Positions 53,417-63,297 of a DNA stretch of 64,000 nucleotides are shown here, piece after piece; position 1 is the first letter of the stretch; each line of letters opens with the position of its first letter. The position numbers and the translations under genes are program-made. The stretch spans positions 62,001 through 126,000 of the forward strand of contig NZ_CAJPVH010000003.1 of assembly GCF_905397395.1 (NCBI RefSeq), in the 5' to 3' direction. The stretch is from Cupriavidus campinensis. Its GTDB lineage: Bacteria; Pseudomonadota; Gammaproteobacteria; Burkholderiales; Burkholderiaceae. Under the pieces are notes generated by a model. That model did not search any database. It was given only the letters and a program-made list of their open reading frames with translations, and had not been told where the DNA came from.

Positions 53417-53422
53417 TAGAAT
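53417..53422 (+). promoter_or_regulatory. Candidate -10 element of the waaE-like gene
   Basis: TAGAAT, 34 bases before the ATG at 53457. It contains the in-frame ATG at 53421, which would then lie upstream of the transcript start; this favours the later start. Confidence 0.4.
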
Positions 53423-53456
53423 GGCGTTCCAAGAGGGGAACCTTGCAAGCATCTCT

Positions 53457-54242
53457 ATGAAAATCTCTGTCGTACTGATTACGAAAAACGAGGCACACAA
53501 TATCCGGGAGTGCCTCGAAAGCGTCTCCTGGTGCGACCGCGCGATTATAGTGGATTCGGGCAGCACGGACGGCACCGTGGAGGCTGCCCGCGCCATGGGT
53601 GCGGAGGTCTACGAAACCGCCACGTGGCCTGGTTTCGGCCCCCAGAAAAACCTCGCCCTCTCCAAGGCCCAGAGTGAGTGGGTCCTGTCCATCGACGCCG
53701 ACGAGCGTGTCACGCCCGCGCTGCGCGACGAGATCCTGGCCGCCATCGACTCCGGCCAGTCCGATGCCTATGACATGCCCCGGCTCTCGCGGTTCTGCGG
53801 CCGGTTCATCCGCCACGGCGGCTGGTATCCGGACCGCCTCACCCGCCTGTTCCGGCTGGGCAAGGCCCGCTTCACCGATGACCTCGTCCACGAGAACGTG
53901 GTCACCGATGCTCCGGTGGCCCATCTGCGTTCACCGCTGCTGCACTACACCTACGACGACTTCTCGCAGGTGCTGCGCAAGATCGATCAATATTCAACGC
54001 TCGGCGCCCGGCAAGCCTTCGCGCGCGGCAAGACCGCCTCGCCAGCCAGCGCCCTGCTGCACGGCACCTGGGCGTTCCTGCGGACCTACCTGTTCCGGCG
54101 CGGCTTCCTCGACGGCCCGCAGGGGCTCGGCGTGGCGCTGATGAACGGACAGGCCAGTTACTACAAGTACGTCAAGCTGTGGCTGCTGCACCGGCAGGCA
54201 GCGGAGACACTCCCGCCATCAGCCGGTTTGCCACCACGCTGA
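53457..54242 (+). CDS. Family 2 glycosyltransferase, WaaE/KdtX-like (LPS core)
   Basis: The 261-residue protein begins [40 protein letters not shown], the classic WaaE/KdtX N-terminus, with a DxD motif in LSIDADERV and the C-terminal YFRRGFLDG-like element ([13 protein letters not shown]). It is expected to add a heptose or glucose to the LPS inner core. The nearby msbA supports a role in the envelope. Its last 71 bases overlap the end of the convergent glycosyltransferase gene. Confidence 0.93.
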   Translation: MKISVVLITKNEAHNIRECLESVSWCDRAIIVDSGSTDGTVEAARAMGAEVYETATWPGFGPQKNLALSKAQSEWVLSIDADERVTPALRDEILAAIDSGQSDAYDMPRLSRFCGRFIRHGGWYPDRLTRLFRLGKARFTDDLVHENVVTDAPVAHLRSPLLHYTYDDFSQVLRKIDQYSTLGARQAFARGKTASPASALLHGTWAFLRTYLFRRGFLDGPQGLGVALMNGQASYYKYVKLWLLHRQAAETLPPSAGLPPR

Positions 54243-55422
54243 ATTCACGCGCAGTGGGCCCAAAGCCCATCTGCTCGATATGGACCGCCGCGTGCGCCAG
54301 CAGCGCGGCACGCAGCGAGACATCCCGCAGGCCCCGCCCGATCGCGTCGGCCAGCGCCGGCGCATCGCCGACCGGCACCAGCAGCCCCGCGCGGCCCTCG
54401 TCGAGAATCTCGCGCGGCCCGGTCGGGCAGTCGGTACTGACCACAACCTGACCGACCGCCAGCGCCTCCAGCAGAACATTCGGCAGCCCTTCCATCTTTG
54501 AACTGAACGCCATCAGGCGCGCGCGCCGGATCCAGGCGTACGGGTTCGACTGAAAACCCTGGAACGTGACGCGGTCAGCGATGCCGAGCGACTTCGCCAG
54601 CGCCTCGAGTTGCGGGCGGGAGGCACCATCTCCGACGATGACCAGCCTGTCCTCGATACCATCCGCCACCAGCCGTGCATAGGCGTGCAGCAGCGTGGTG
54701 AAGTCCTTCTGGCTTTCCTCGAGCCGACCCACCGACACGACGAACGGCCCGGCCGGCGCATCGACCGGTGCCTTGGCCTTCTCGCGGATGCTGTCCAGAT
54801 CGATCGGGTTGTAGAGCCGCACGAACCGGTCTGCCGCCTCGGGGATCAGCGCCTGCGCATCGCGCAGCATGCTGTCGTTGAGCACCACCACGGCATCGTA
54901 GTGCTCGCGGCACTGCCGCCGCAGCTTGCGGAGCTTGCGGCCGTGCCCGCGCGCAAGGTGCGCCACGCTGAAATGCTGGTAGCCCATCATCGGCACAGGC
55001 AGCTTGCCCGTCAGCCGCGACACGGACATGTCGTAGTCCACCACCAGGTCATAGCCCTGCAGGATCTTGCGGAAGCGCCGGTTCAGCACCGGCTTGCGCA
55101 CCGGCGGCAGCAGCAGTTCCTCGTAGATCTTGCCGAGCGGCCCGAGCTTGCGCTTCTTCTTGAGCTGCCGGCAGTGCGACAGCCAGGCCTCGGGCGCCAG
55201 CACGTGGACCTTCACGTCCTTCGGCAATCTCTCAAGAAAATGCGAGGCCAGTTCGTCCGACGGATAGGTGATCGTCAGCCCGATCTCGAACTGGCTGCGG
55301 TCCAGCGAGGTCAGCAGCGAGACCAGCGCGGTCTCGATTCCCCCATGCAGCAGATGCGTGACATGGAACAGGATGCGCCGCTTGCCGCCCTGCGTCATCG
55401 ATTGCACCGCCGCCTCAGCCAT
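54172..55422 (-). CDS. Family 4 (GT-B) glycosyltransferase
   Basis: The 416-residue protein has a GT-B fold: N-terminal LFHVTHLLHGGIETALVSLL (donor/acceptor domain, with G-rich loop), VVSVGRLEESQKDFTTLLHAYA in the linker and the GT4 EX7E motif in SSKMEGLPNVLLEALAVG (about residues 316-333). Likely builds LPS or another surface glycan; sugar and acceptor are unknown. The start at 55422 overlaps the dnaE stop by eight bases (an ATG eight codons later is possible), and the 3' end overlaps the waaE-like gene on the opposite strand by 71 bases. Confidence 0.92.
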   Translation of the reverse strand: MAEAAVQSMTQGGKRRILFHVTHLLHGGIETALVSLLTSLDRSQFEIGLTITYPSDELASHFLERLPKDVKVHVLAPEAWLSHCRQLKKKRKLGPLGKIYEELLLPPVRKPVLNRRFRKILQGYDLVVDYDMSVSRLTGKLPVPMMGYQHFSVAHLARGHGRKLRKLRRQCREHYDAVVVLNDSMLRDAQALIPEAADRFVRLYNPIDLDSIREKAKAPVDAPAGPFVVSVGRLEESQKDFTTLLHAYARLVADGIEDRLVIVGDGASRPQLEALAKSLGIADRVTFQGFQSNPYAWIRRARLMAFSSKMEGLPNVLLEALAVGQVVVSTDCPTGPREILDEGRAGLLVPVGDAPALADAIGRGLRDVSLRAALLAHAAVHIEQMGFGPTAREFSVVANRLMAGVSPLPAGAAATA

Positions 55423-58400
55423 AGATCATCCGGACGCTATCGCCCAGCGCGTTGCGGAAGGTGGTCAGCGCGTCGTCCGACGGCGTGACCTGCCATTGGT
55501 CGCCCAGCGTGGCCTCGCACTGCGCGGTCTTGTTGACGTAGCGGATACGCACTGGCACGCCCGGCGTACGCGCCGTGTGGGCAAGGTACGGCGTCAGCAG
55601 TTCGCGCAGCCGCTCGGTGGAGGCGTTGCCGTTGAAGCCCAGGCAGACCGCATCGGCATACTTGGCGCGCGCGGCCACGAGGTCCATCACCGACTCGGCC
55701 GTGAACCGCACGCCGCCGGTGAACGTATCGTGGCGGGCATTGCCCTGCGCGATCAGCAGCTCATCCTCGCGGAACATGTGGCGGTTGGCGTCGAACAATT
55801 CGTTGAACACGGTCATCTCGATCTGGCCCGTGCCATCATCGAGCAGCACGATCAGCATCTTGCCGCGCTGGGTCATCTGCGTGCGGATGCCGGTGATGAC
55901 GCCCGCCACGATCTTGCCCCGCACGTCGCGGCCATAGCCGCCGCCATTGCCTTGCACTTCCTTCTCGAGCCCGGCCAGCGTACCCTTGACGAAGCGGCGC
56001 ACCTCGTCGCGCCAGGCATCGAACAGGTGCCCCGAGAAGTAGTAGCCGAGCGCCTGCTTTTCCTCCTGCAGCGTGCGCTTGGGCGTCCAGCGCGGCTCGT
56101 CGAGCAGTTCCGGCCGGTGGGCATCGCCGGCGTCGCCCATCAGGTCGAACAGCGACACCTGATTGGCCGACTCCGCCTTCTGCTCGGCCGCTTCCATGGC
56201 GATGGACACCGAGGCCAGCAACTGGCCTCGGTTGTCATTGAGGCTGTCGAACGCGCCAGCGCGGATCAGCGCCTCGATCGTGCGGCGATTGACCTGCCGG
56301 CGGTCCACGCGCTCGCAGAAGTCGAACAGGTCCGCGAACGGCTTTTCCTCGCGGGCGCGCAGGATGTCCTCGATGGCGCCCTGCCCCGAGCCCTTGATGC
56401 CGCCCAGCCCGTAGCGGATGGTCCTGGCATCGGTCGGGGCGAAGCGGTATTCGCTGGCGTTGACGTCGGGCGGCAGCACGGCGATGCCGTTCAGGCGGCA
56501 ATCCTCGTAGAGGATCTTGACCTTGTCCGTATCGTCCATGGCCAGCGACATGTTGGCTGCCATGAATTCGGCCGGGTGGTGCGCCTTGAGCCACGCAGTG
56601 TAGTACGCCAACAGCGCGTAGGCGGCCGCGTGCGACTTGTTGAAGCCGTAGCCGGCGAACTTCTCCATCAGGTCGAAGATGTCGTCGGCCTGCTGTGACG
56701 ACAGCCCGTTCTTGGCGGCGCCCTCGCGGAACAACTCGCGGTGCTTGGCCATCTCCTCGGCCTTCTTCTTGCCCATGGCGCGGCGCAACAGGTCGGCGCC
56801 GCCAAGCGAGTAGCCACCGATGATCTGCGCCATCTGCATCACCTGCTCCTGGTAGACCATGATGCCGTAGGTCTCCTTGAGCACCGGTTCCACGCGCGGA
56901 TCGGGGTACTCGACCTTCTCGCGGCCATGCTTACGGGCGCAGAAGCTCGGGATCAGGTCCATCGGACCCGGGCGATACAGCGCCACGAGGGCGATGATGT
57001 CCTCGAAGCGGTCAGGCTTGGCGTCCTTCAGCATGCCCTGCATGCCCCGGCTTTCCAGCTGGAACACGGCCACCGTGTTGGCGGTCTTCAGGATGTCGAA
57101 CGCGGGGCCATCGGCCAGCGGGATCTGGCTGCAATTCCAGTCGGCCTTGCTCGGGTCCAGCCGGCGGATGTAGCGCTCGGCCCAGTCGAGGATGGTCAGC
57201 GTGGTCAGGCCCAGGAAGTCGAACTTGACCAGGCCGGCGGCTTCCACGTCGTCCTTGTCGTACTGGCTCACCACGCCGCTCATGCCGTCATTCTGGCCGC
57301 CCTGGGTGTAGAGCGGGCAGAAATCGGTGAGGCGGCCCGGCGCGATCAGCACGCCGCCGGCGTGCATGCCCACGTTCCGGGTCATGCCTTCCACACGCTG
57401 CGCCAACTCCAGCAGCTGGCGCACCTCTTCCTCGTTATTCTCGCGCTCGGCCAGGACCGGCTCTTCCTTCTTGGCTTCCTCGATGGTGACGAGCTTGCCC
57501 GGCTTGAACGGAATCAGCTTGGCCACGCCGTCGACAAAGCCATAGCCGAGGTCCAGCACGCGGCCCACGTCGCGCACGGCCGCCTTGGCGGCCATGGTGC
57601 CGAACGTGGCGATCTGCGATACGGCGTCCTTGCCGTACTTCTCCTTCACATACGTGATCACGCGGTCACGGCCGTGCTGGCAGAAGTCGATGTCGAAGTC
57701 GGGCATCGAGACCCGCTCCGGATTCAGGAAACGCTCGAACAGCAGCGCGTACTTGAGCGGGTCCAGGTCGGTAATGCCCAGTGCGTACGCGACCAGCGAG
57801 CCGGCGCCCGAGCCCCGGCCCGGCCCCACCGGCACGCCGTTGTTCTTGGCCCAGTTGATGAAGTCCGCCACGATCAGGAAGTAGCCCGGGAAGCCCATCT
57901 TGATGATGGTGCCGGTCTCGAACTCCAGCCGCGCGTAGTACTCGGGCCGCTGCGCCTCGCGCTCGGCTTCGTCCGGGAACAGAACAACCAGCCGCTTCTC
58001 CAGGCCCTCGCGCGCCATGTGGATCAGGTAGTCGTCGAGCGACATGCCGTCCGGCGTGGGGAACAGCGGCAGGCGCGGCTTGCCCAGCTCCAGCGTCAGG
58101 TTGCAGCGCCGCGCGATCTCGACGGCGTTCTGCAGCGCGGAAGGAATGTCCGCGAACAGCGCGCACATCTCGTCCTGCGTCTTGAAATACTGGTCGGTCG
58201 TGAACTTGCGCGTGCGGCGCGGGTTGGCCAGCAGCTCGCCCTCGGCGATGCAGACGCGGGCCTCGTGCGCCGTGAAGTCGTCCGGCGTCATGAACTGCAC
58301 CGGGTGGGTGGCCACCACCGGTAGCTGCATCGCGGCGGCCAGCTGCACGGCCTGCTGGACGTAGGCATCGGTGCCGGGGTGCCCGGCCCGTTGCAGTTCG

Positions 58401-58924
58401 ATATAGAACCGCTGCGGGAACACGCGCGCCCAGTGCTGCGCGGCGCGGCGGGCGCCTTCCTCGTTGCCGTTGGCCAGCGCCTGGCCGATATCGCCGCCCA
58501 TGGCGCCGGATAGCGCGATCATGCCCGTGGCCAGCGGCAGCCCGTCCTCGCCGGGTTCGTCGAACCAGCCCGGCTCGATCTCGGCGCGGCCCTTGTGCTG
58601 GTTGCCCAGCCACGCACGCGAGAGCAGCATGCACAGGTTCAGGTAGCCACGGCGGTCCTGCACCAGCAGCAGCATGCGCGCGGGCTTGTCGCGGTCATCG
58701 GCGTTGGTCAGCCAGACGTCAGCGCCCACTACCGGTTTCACGCCGTCCCCGCGCGCTTCCTTGTAGAAGCGGATCAGGCCGAAGGCGTTGGCGAGGTCGG
58801 TCAGGGCGAGCGCGCCCATGCCATCCTTGGCGGCGGCCTTGACGGCATCCTCCAGGCGGACGATGCCGTCCACGACGGAGTATTCGGAATGCAGGCGGAG
58901 GTGTACGAAGCGGGGTGCAGACAT
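55415..58924 (-). CDS. dnaE: DNA polymerase III alpha subunit
   Basis: The 1169-residue replicative polymerase begins with the PHP domain (FVHLRLHSEYSVVDG, His8 and His12), then the C-family polymerase domain with the catalytic pair in MPDFDIDF near residue 410, the GPGRGSGAGSLVAYAL loop, the beta-clamp/tau region and the C-terminal OB fold (GKIVAGVITGIRTQMTQRGKMLIVLLDDGTGQIEM). Length matches E. coli DnaE (1160). The gene is directly followed by a glycosyltransferase with an eight-base overlap, an unusual partner. Confidence 0.97.
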   Translation of the reverse strand: MSAPRFVHLRLHSEYSVVDGIVRLEDAVKAAAKDGMGALALTDLANAFGLIRFYKEARGDGVKPVVGADVWLTNADDRDKPARMLLLVQDRRGYLNLCMLLSRAWLGNQHKGRAEIEPGWFDEPGEDGLPLATGMIALSGAMGGDIGQALANGNEEGARRAAQHWARVFPQRFYIELQRAGHPGTDAYVQQAVQLAAAMQLPVVATHPVQFMTPDDFTAHEARVCIAEGELLANPRRTRKFTTDQYFKTQDEMCALFADIPSALQNAVEIARRCNLTLELGKPRLPLFPTPDGMSLDDYLIHMAREGLEKRLVVLFPDEAEREAQRPEYYARLEFETGTIIKMGFPGYFLIVADFINWAKNNGVPVGPGRGSGAGSLVAYALGITDLDPLKYALLFERFLNPERVSMPDFDIDFCQHGRDRVITYVKEKYGKDAVSQIATFGTMAAKAAVRDVGRVLDLGYGFVDGVAKLIPFKPGKLVTIEEAKKEEPVLAERENNEEEVRQLLELAQRVEGMTRNVGMHAGGVLIAPGRLTDFCPLYTQGGQNDGMSGVVSQYDKDDVEAAGLVKFDFLGLTTLTILDWAERYIRRLDPSKADWNCSQIPLADGPAFDILKTANTVAVFQLESRGMQGMLKDAKPDRFEDIIALVALYRPGPMDLIPSFCARKHGREKVEYPDPRVEPVLKETYGIMVYQEQVMQMAQIIGGYSLGGADLLRRAMGKKKAEEMAKHRELFREGAAKNGLSSQQADDIFDLMEKFAGYGFNKSHAAAYALLAYYTAWLKAHHPAEFMAANMSLAMDDTDKVKILYEDCRLNGIAVLPPDVNASEYRFAPTDARTIRYGLGGIKGSGQGAIEDILRAREEKPFADLFDFCERVDRRQVNRRTIEALIRAGAFDSLNDNRGQLLASVSIAMEAAEQKAESANQVSLFDLMGDAGDAHRPELLDEPRWTPKRTLQEEKQALGYYFSGHLFDAWRDEVRRFVKGTLAGLEKEVQGNGGGYGRDVRGKIVAGVITGIRTQMTQRGKMLIVLLDDGTGQIEMTVFNELFDANRHMFREDELLIAQGNARHDTFTGGVRFTAESVMDLVAARAKYADAVCLGFNGNASTERLRELLTPYLAHTARTPGVPVRIRYVNKTAQCEATLGDQWQVTPSDDALTTFRNALGDSVRMIYG

Positions 58925-58932
58925 AGGGCGCC

Positions 58933-58938
58933 ATTGTA
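58933..58938 (-). promoter_or_regulatory. Candidate -10 element of dnaE
   Basis: TACAAT on the minus strand ends only eight bases before the dnaE ATG. If used, transcription would begin within one to three bases of the ATG, giving a leaderless message. No ribosome binding site is visible upstream of the ATG. No strong -35 is seen. Confidence 0.4.
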
Positions 58939-59051
58939 CCGGCTCCCCCCGCCTGAAAACTTGAGACTTTTCGGAAAATGCGGGGCTCGGGCGACGCCTG
59001 GCCCGGCCCAGGGTGCCTGGAAACAGGGTGTCAGCCAGGCTCGCAAGCGGC

Positions 59052-59057
59052 TATAAT
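59052..59057 (+). promoter_or_regulatory. -10 element of trhO
   Basis: Perfect TATAAT 63 bases before the trhO ATG, divergent from dnaE. The -35 region is not conserved. Confidence 0.5.
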
Positions 59058-59119
59058 TTCGCCTTTCCAATCAGGCAGTTATCGCGCGGCCCGCCGCGCG
59101 GTCCGGCAGCGCCCATCCC

Positions 59120-59968
59120 ATGCAGATCGTCAATATTTCCGCTTACAAATTCGTCACGCTGGACGACATCGAGACCCTGCGTCCGGAAATGCGCGCGCGC
59201 TGCGAGGCGGCCGGCCTCAAGGGCACGATCCTGCTGGCGCCCGAGGGCATCAACATGTTCCTGGCCGGCCCGCGCGACGCCATCGACACCTTCATGGCCT
59301 GGCTCCACGCCGACGCGCGCTTCGCGGACATCGCGCCCAAGGAGAGCCTGTCGGACAACCAGCCATTCAAGCGGATGCTGGTGCGCGCCAAGAAAGAAAT
59401 CATCACCATGAAGATGCCGCTGATCCGCCCCGAGGCGGGCCGGGCGCCGTCCGTGCGGCCCGTGGATCTCAAGCGCTGGCTCGACCAGGGCCACGACGAC
59501 GCCGGCCGCCCCGTGGTGATGCTCGATACACGCAATGCGTTCGAGGTGGCCGTGGGCACCTTCGAGAACGCGGTGGAATACGACATTGCGAAGTTCAGCG
59601 ATTTTCCGCCCGCCGTGGCCGCCCGCAAGGCCGAACTGGAGGGCAAGACCGTAGTGTCGTTCTGCACCGGCGGCATCCGCTGCGAGAAGGCTGCCATCCA
59701 CATGCAGGAAGTGGGCATGGAGCACATCTACCAGCTCGAAGGCGGCATCCTGAAGTACTTCGAGGAAGTGGGCGGCAGCCACTACAAGGGCGACTGCTTC
59801 GTGTTCGACTATCGAACCGCGCTGAACCCCAGCCTCGAGCCGGCCGGCCCGGTGCAGTGCTTTGCCTGCCGTGCGGTGGTCACGCCAGAGGAACAGCAAC
59901 ATCCAAGCTATGTGGTGGGCAAGCAATGCCCGCATTGCGCGGCGCAGAGCGGTCAGGCGGCCGCCTGA
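59120..59968 (+). CDS. trhO: tRNA uridine(34) hydroxylase TrhO (rhodanese domain)
   Basis: The 282-residue YceA-family enzyme hydroxylates U34 of tRNA with oxygen. It has the N-terminal acylphosphatase-like domain ([16 protein letters not shown]), a rhodanese domain with the active-site Cys in [12 protein letters not shown], and a C-terminal Cys4 cluster (CFACRAVV...CPHC) that suggests metal binding. The stop lies inside an 18-bp perfect palindrome (59952-59969). It is convergent with the NUDIX gene. Confidence 0.95.
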   Translation: MQIVNISAYKFVTLDDIETLRPEMRARCEAAGLKGTILLAPEGINMFLAGPRDAIDTFMAWLHADARFADIAPKESLSDNQPFKRMLVRAKKEIITMKMPLIRPEAGRAPSVRPVDLKRWLDQGHDDAGRPVVMLDTRNAFEVAVGTFENAVEYDIAKFSDFPPAVAARKAELEGKTVVSFCTGGIRCEKAAIHMQEVGMEHIYQLEGGILKYFEEVGGSHYKGDCFVFDYRTALNPSLEPAGPVQCFACRAVVTPEEQQHPSYVVGKQCPHCAAQSGQAAA

Positions 59969-60005
59969 CGCACACATCCCAACGCGAATTCACCTGGCAA
60001 TTCGC
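59952..60005. terminator. Paired hairpins between trhO and the NUDIX gene
   Basis: GTCAGGCGGCCGCCTGAC (59952-59969) is a perfect palindrome over the trhO stop. GCGAATT (59984-59990) pairs with AATTCGC (59999-60005). No T-tract follows either, so these may be processing or Rho-associated structures rather than intrinsic terminators. Confidence 0.4.
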
Positions 60006-60012
60006 CGAGTTC

Positions 60013-60693
60013 TTACGCGGCGAGCAGGTGATAGAGGTTGCGCAGCATGCCTGCGGTGGCACCCCAGATGAAGCGGTGGCCACCTTCCTCGCGCGGGTAC
60101 GGCATCGAATAAAACTGACGTTCGCCCTCCTCCCAGCGAAACAGCCGCCGCTCGTGGCGTGACGGGTCCATCAGGAAGGCCAGCGGCACTTCGAAGATGT
60201 CGGCCACCTCGCCGGCATCAGCCTCCAGCGCGAAGCCGGTGCGCACCAGCCCCACAATGGGGCTGACGTGGTAGCCGGTGCCCGTGATGTAGTCGGGCAG
60301 CGAGCCGAGCACCTCGATATAGTCCCGATCAAGCCCGATCTCTTCCTTCGTCTCACGCAGCGCGGTAGCGATGCGGTCCGCATCGTAGGTTTCCTGCCGC
60401 CCGCCCGGAAAGCTGATCTGGCCCGCGTGGGCATTGAGGTTGGCGTTGCGTTCGGTCAGCAGCACGGTCAGGCCGTCGGTACGGTCCACCAGCGGCACCA
60501 GTACGGCGGCTTCGCGCAGGCCCCGGCTCCTGTCGTAGACACGCGACTCGTCAGTCAGCTCGGGTTCCCAGGCTGGCGGCGATAGCAGGCGGTGGCGGAT
60601 AAAGTCCGGGCGCATCCGGGGCGCCGAGAGCGGCGCGCGGAGGGCATCGGTGCCGATGACCGGCAAGGTTTCTGGGTCGAATTTGGGGCGCAT
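60013..60693 (-). CDS. NUDIX hydrolase, CoA pyrophosphatase type (NudL-like)
   Basis: The 226-residue protein has a full NUDIX box, GGRQETYDADRIATALRETKEEIGL (GX5EX7REUXEEXGU), preceded by the LLTERNANLNAHAGQISFPGG segment that defines the CoA pyrophosphatase (YeaB/NudL) branch. It would split CoA or acyl-CoA into 3',5'-ADP and phosphopantetheine derivatives. The start at 60693 (MRPKFDPETLPV) is chosen over a frame extension without similarity. Confidence 0.93.
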   Translation of the reverse strand: MRPKFDPETLPVIGTDALRAPLSAPRMRPDFIRHRLLSPPAWEPELTDESRVYDRSRGLREAAVLVPLVDRTDGLTVLLTERNANLNAHAGQISFPGGRQETYDADRIATALRETKEEIGLDRDYIEVLGSLPDYITGTGYHVSPIVGLVRTGFALEADAGEVADIFEVPLAFLMDPSRHERRLFRWEEGERQFYSMPYPREEGGHRFIWGATAGMLRNLYHLLAA

Positions 60694-60749
60694 GACACCA
60701 TCGAGTATGACAGAAGCGCGCCATGTCGCGCTGCAGCACACATATAAGC

Positions 60750-60774
60750 AAAAAGGACACCCGAAGGTGTCCTT
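60750..60774 (-). terminator. Intrinsic terminator of the rpsP-rplS operon
   Basis: On the minus strand a GGACACC/GGTGTCC stem (60755-60761 with 60766-60772) with a TTCG tetraloop is followed by five T residues (60754-60750). Confidence 0.9.
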
Positions 60775-60821
60775 TCCGAATCCGATACAGCACCGGTTGC
60801 CCGGTGCCGGACGGCATCGCC

Positions 60822-61211
60822 TTACTCGGCGGCAGCAGCCTTCGCAGCCTTCGAGACCAGCTTTTCCTTGATACGTGCCGACTTGCCCGAACGCTCGCGC
60901 AGGTAGTACAGCTTTGCACGGCGCACGTCGCCACGACGCTTCACTTCGATGCCGGCGATCAGCGGCGAGTACAGCTGGAACGTACGTTCCACGCCTTCAC
61001 CCGACGAGATCTTGCGCACGATGAAGGACGAGTTCAGGCCACGGTTACGCTTGGCGATCACCACGCCTTCGTAGGCCTGCACGCGCTTGCGGGTGCCTTC
61101 CACGACGTTCACGTTGACGATCACGGTGTCGCCCGGGGCGAACGCGGGAATGGTCTTGTTCGCGGTCAGGCGCGCAATCTCTTCCTGCTCGATTTGCTCG
61201 ATGAGGTTCAT
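60822..61211 (-). CDS. rplS: 50S ribosomal protein L19
   Basis: The 129-residue L19 starts [12 protein letters not shown] at 61211 and has [31 protein letters not shown] and the basic [21 protein letters not shown]. The Ala-rich C-terminal extension ([10 protein letters not shown]) is common in beta-proteobacteria. It is the last gene of the rpsP-rimM-trmD-rplS operon. Confidence 0.98.
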   Translation of the reverse strand: MNLIEQIEQEEIARLTANKTIPAFAPGDTVIVNVNVVEGTRKRVQAYEGVVIAKRNRGLNSSFIVRKISSGEGVERTFQLYSPLIAGIEVKRRGDVRRAKLYYLRERSGKSARIKEKLVSKAAKAAAAE

Positions 61212-61287
61212 CGTTTCTTCTCCATTACCATCATGCCAGCGTTGTATGCCCCAGGACTTGGCCCGGGCCCCGGCAGAGGATGGGGTT

Positions 61288-62070
61288 TCATTTGACGGGA
61301 GCGAACTCCCGCCCTGCTTTCGCCGTCCACTCCGACAGAAACTTCTCATCGGCCTTGGACAACAAACCTTGTCCGCGCGCCGCCTCGATCAAATCGGGAC
61401 GCTTGCGCGCGGTGTTGGCCAGCGCCTGCTGGCGCCGCCATTTCTCGATCTCGGCGTGATGGCCCCCGAGCAAAATATCGGGCACCCGCACACCTTCGTA
61501 TTCTTCCGGCCGCGTGTAATGCGGACAATCCAGCAGGCCGTTGACGAAGCTGTCCTGCACGGCCGACTGCGCATCGCCCAGCACGCCAGGCAGATGCCGC
61601 ACCACCGCGTCGATCAGCGCCATGGCCGGCAGTTCCCCACCGGACAGGACGAAATCGCCGAGGCTGATTTCCTCGACCACGCGGCGGTCGATCAGCCGCT
61701 GGTCGATGGCCTCGTAGCGGCCGCACAACAGCACCAGCCCGGGCCGCCGCGACAGCGACATCACCTTCTCATGCGTGAGCGGGGCGCCCTGCGGCGACAT
61801 CAGTACCACATGTGGGACTGCCACACCGGCTTCCGCCTGCGCCGCGGCCGCCGCGTCGATCGCGTCGTCCAGCGGCTTGGCCAGCATCACCATGCCAGGA
61901 CCACCGCCGTAAGGCCGGTCGTCGATGGTGCGGTAATTGTCGACCGTGAAGTCGCGCGGATTCCAGGTGCGCAGCGCGTAACGCTGCTGCTTGGCCGCCC
62001 GGCTGGTAATGCCCCAGTCGGTCAGCGCCCGAAACATCTCGGGAAACAGCGTGATTACATCGAACTGCAT
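61288..62070 (-). CDS. trmD: tRNA (guanine(37)-N1)-methyltransferase
   Basis: The 260-residue SPOUT enzyme methylates G37 of tRNA to prevent frameshifting. It starts [13 protein letters not shown] and has the trefoil-knot SAM site ([29 protein letters not shown]). The C-terminal helical domain is complete. It is 76 bases before rplS. Confidence 0.97.
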   Translation of the reverse strand: MQFDVITLFPEMFRALTDWGITSRAAKQQRYALRTWNPRDFTVDNYRTIDDRPYGGGPGMVMLAKPLDDAIDAAAAAQAEAGVAVPHVVLMSPQGAPLTHEKVMSLSRRPGLVLLCGRYEAIDQRLIDRRVVEEISLGDFVLSGGELPAMALIDAVVRHLPGVLGDAQSAVQDSFVNGLLDCPHYTRPEEYEGVRVPDILLGGHHAEIEKWRRQQALANTARKRPDLIEAARGQGLLSKADEKFLSEWTAKAGREFAPVK

Positions 62071-62098
62071 CCGCGGCCCCTTGGTGTGCTTCGGTACT

Positions 62099-62776
62099 TC
62101 AGTAGTCGAGCCCCCAGTCCACCACGATGCGCCGGGCGGCGGTATCCACCGTGCGCAGGAACGCGTCCACGAACGGCACCAGCCGCTCGCCGGGCTTGCC
62201 ATCCGGCAGCGTGTACGCCACCTGGAGGATCTGGTGGGCGCCATTGTCGATCAGGCCGGATACCTCGCCCAGGGTTTCGCCCTGTTCGTTGATCACGGCG
62301 CAACCGATCAGGTCGACCCAGTAAAACTCATTCTCTTCCGGCGGCGGAAAATCCGCACGCCGGATCCAGACGCGACGCCCTTTCAGGGCTTCGGCCACAT
62401 TGCGGTCCGCTACGCCGGTGGCCTGGGCCACCACGGTGCCGCTATGTTCGCGCGACTGGGCAATCTTGACGCACAACGCCTCGTCCGGCTGTGCCGGCGC
62501 CACCACCACGCCGGCCTGCGGCGCGCGAAGCAGCCACCAGCGGCGGGCGTGGAGCAATGCGGAGGCGTCGTCCGCGTGCGGCAGGACCTTGATCCAGCCA
62601 CGGATGCCATAGGCGGCGCCCACATAGCCCACTTCGACGAGATCGTCGGGGAGGCTGTCGGTGAACAGCAGCGCAGCGGGCAGCTTGCGGGGCTTGGGCG
62701 GCTGGCCCGATACCTCGGCCTGCGCCGCGGTACCTTGCCGGTTCAACGGCTTGCGGCCGGGGGCGTTGCCAGTCAC
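62099..62776 (-). CDS. rimM: Ribosome maturation factor RimM
   Basis: The 225-residue protein assists assembly of the 30S head. The N-terminal RimM barrel begins [20 protein letters not shown] near residue 48, followed by the PRC-barrel domain ([38 protein letters not shown]). About 45 variable, basic residues precede the domain. The start is a GTG at 62776 without a clear ribosome binding site, so the true start could be further in. Confidence 0.94.
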   Translation of the reverse strand: MTGNAPGRKPLNRQGTAAQAEVSGQPPKPRKLPAALLFTDSLPDDLVEVGYVGAAYGIRGWIKVLPHADDASALLHARRWWLLRAPQAGVVVAPAQPDEALCVKIAQSREHSGTVVAQATGVADRNVAEALKGRRVWIRRADFPPPEENEFYWVDLIGCAVINEQGETLGEVSGLIDNGAHQILQVAYTLPDGKPGERLVPFVDAFLRTVDTAARRIVVDWGLDY

Positions 62777-62837
62777 TGAGACGATGCGTCCGATGCGTCA
62801 GGCACGCGCCACAACGGGCCGCGCGCCATGGCGGCAA

Positions 62838-63089
62838 TCAGGCAGCGGCCTTGGCGGCTTGCTTGACCAGGCGGGCAACCGTCGGCGACAGCTGCGCGCC
62901 AACGCCTTGCCAGTACGTCAGGCGGTCTTGCACCAGGCGCAGGCTTTCTTCCTTGCCGGAGGCGAGCGGGTTATAGAAACCAACGCGCTCGATGAAACGG
63001 CCATCGCGACGGTTGCGCGAGTCAGCGGCAACGATATTGAAGAAGGGGCGCTTCTTGCTGCCGCCGCGAGCCAGACGGATTACGACCAT
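62838..63089 (-). CDS. rpsP: 30S ribosomal protein S16
   Basis: The 83-residue protein has [39 protein letters not shown], the S16 signature, and is the usual length. It is the first gene of the operon, with a good promoter just upstream at 63137-63165. The long in-frame upstream extension has no similarity. Confidence 0.98.
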   Translation of the reverse strand: MVVIRLARGGSKKRPFFNIVAADSRNRRDGRFIERVGFYNPLASGKEESLRLVQDRLTYWQGVGAQLSPTVARLVKQAAKAAA

Positions 63090-63136
63090 GGGGTTATTCC
63101 TCGAAAAAACGGGGGTGTGCGAACACGAAACGCAAG

Positions 63137-63165
63137 AGTATAGCCCAGTTCCCGATGCCAAACAA
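63137..63165 (-). promoter_or_regulatory. Promoter of the rpsP-rimM-trmD-rplS operon
   Basis: On the minus strand TTGTTT (63165-63160) and TATACT (63142-63137) are separated by 17 bases. The start site would be near 63130, 40 bases before the rpsP ATG. Confidence 0.7.
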
Positions 63166-63261
63166 ACACTTAGCGCGCATTTCGCGCCGCGCCCGGCCCT
63201 TTGTGCGCCGTTGGCGCAACATGGGCTGCTGGCACCGTCGCGTAAACCGTTGCAACTCGCC

Positions 63262-63297
63262 GTGAAACCCGCTGTGAAACCTGTCGCGAAATCTCCG
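63262..63297. repeat. Degenerate 12-bp tandem repeat
   Basis: GTGAAACCCGCT, GTGAAACCTGTC and GCGAAATCTCCG follow each other in register, in the region between rpsP and the gene at 63444. Function unknown. Confidence 0.45.

Noticed and set aside
51621-54242. An 873-codon plus-strand open frame running antisense to msbA and into the waaE-like gene
   Set aside because: Only the last 261 codons resemble a protein family; the rest is the shadow of msbA in G+C-rich DNA, and a -10 box and the family N-terminus place the true start at 53457.
56741-58324. A 527-codon plus-strand frame opposite dnaE
   Set aside because: Shadow of a conserved essential gene with typical high-G+C antisense composition.
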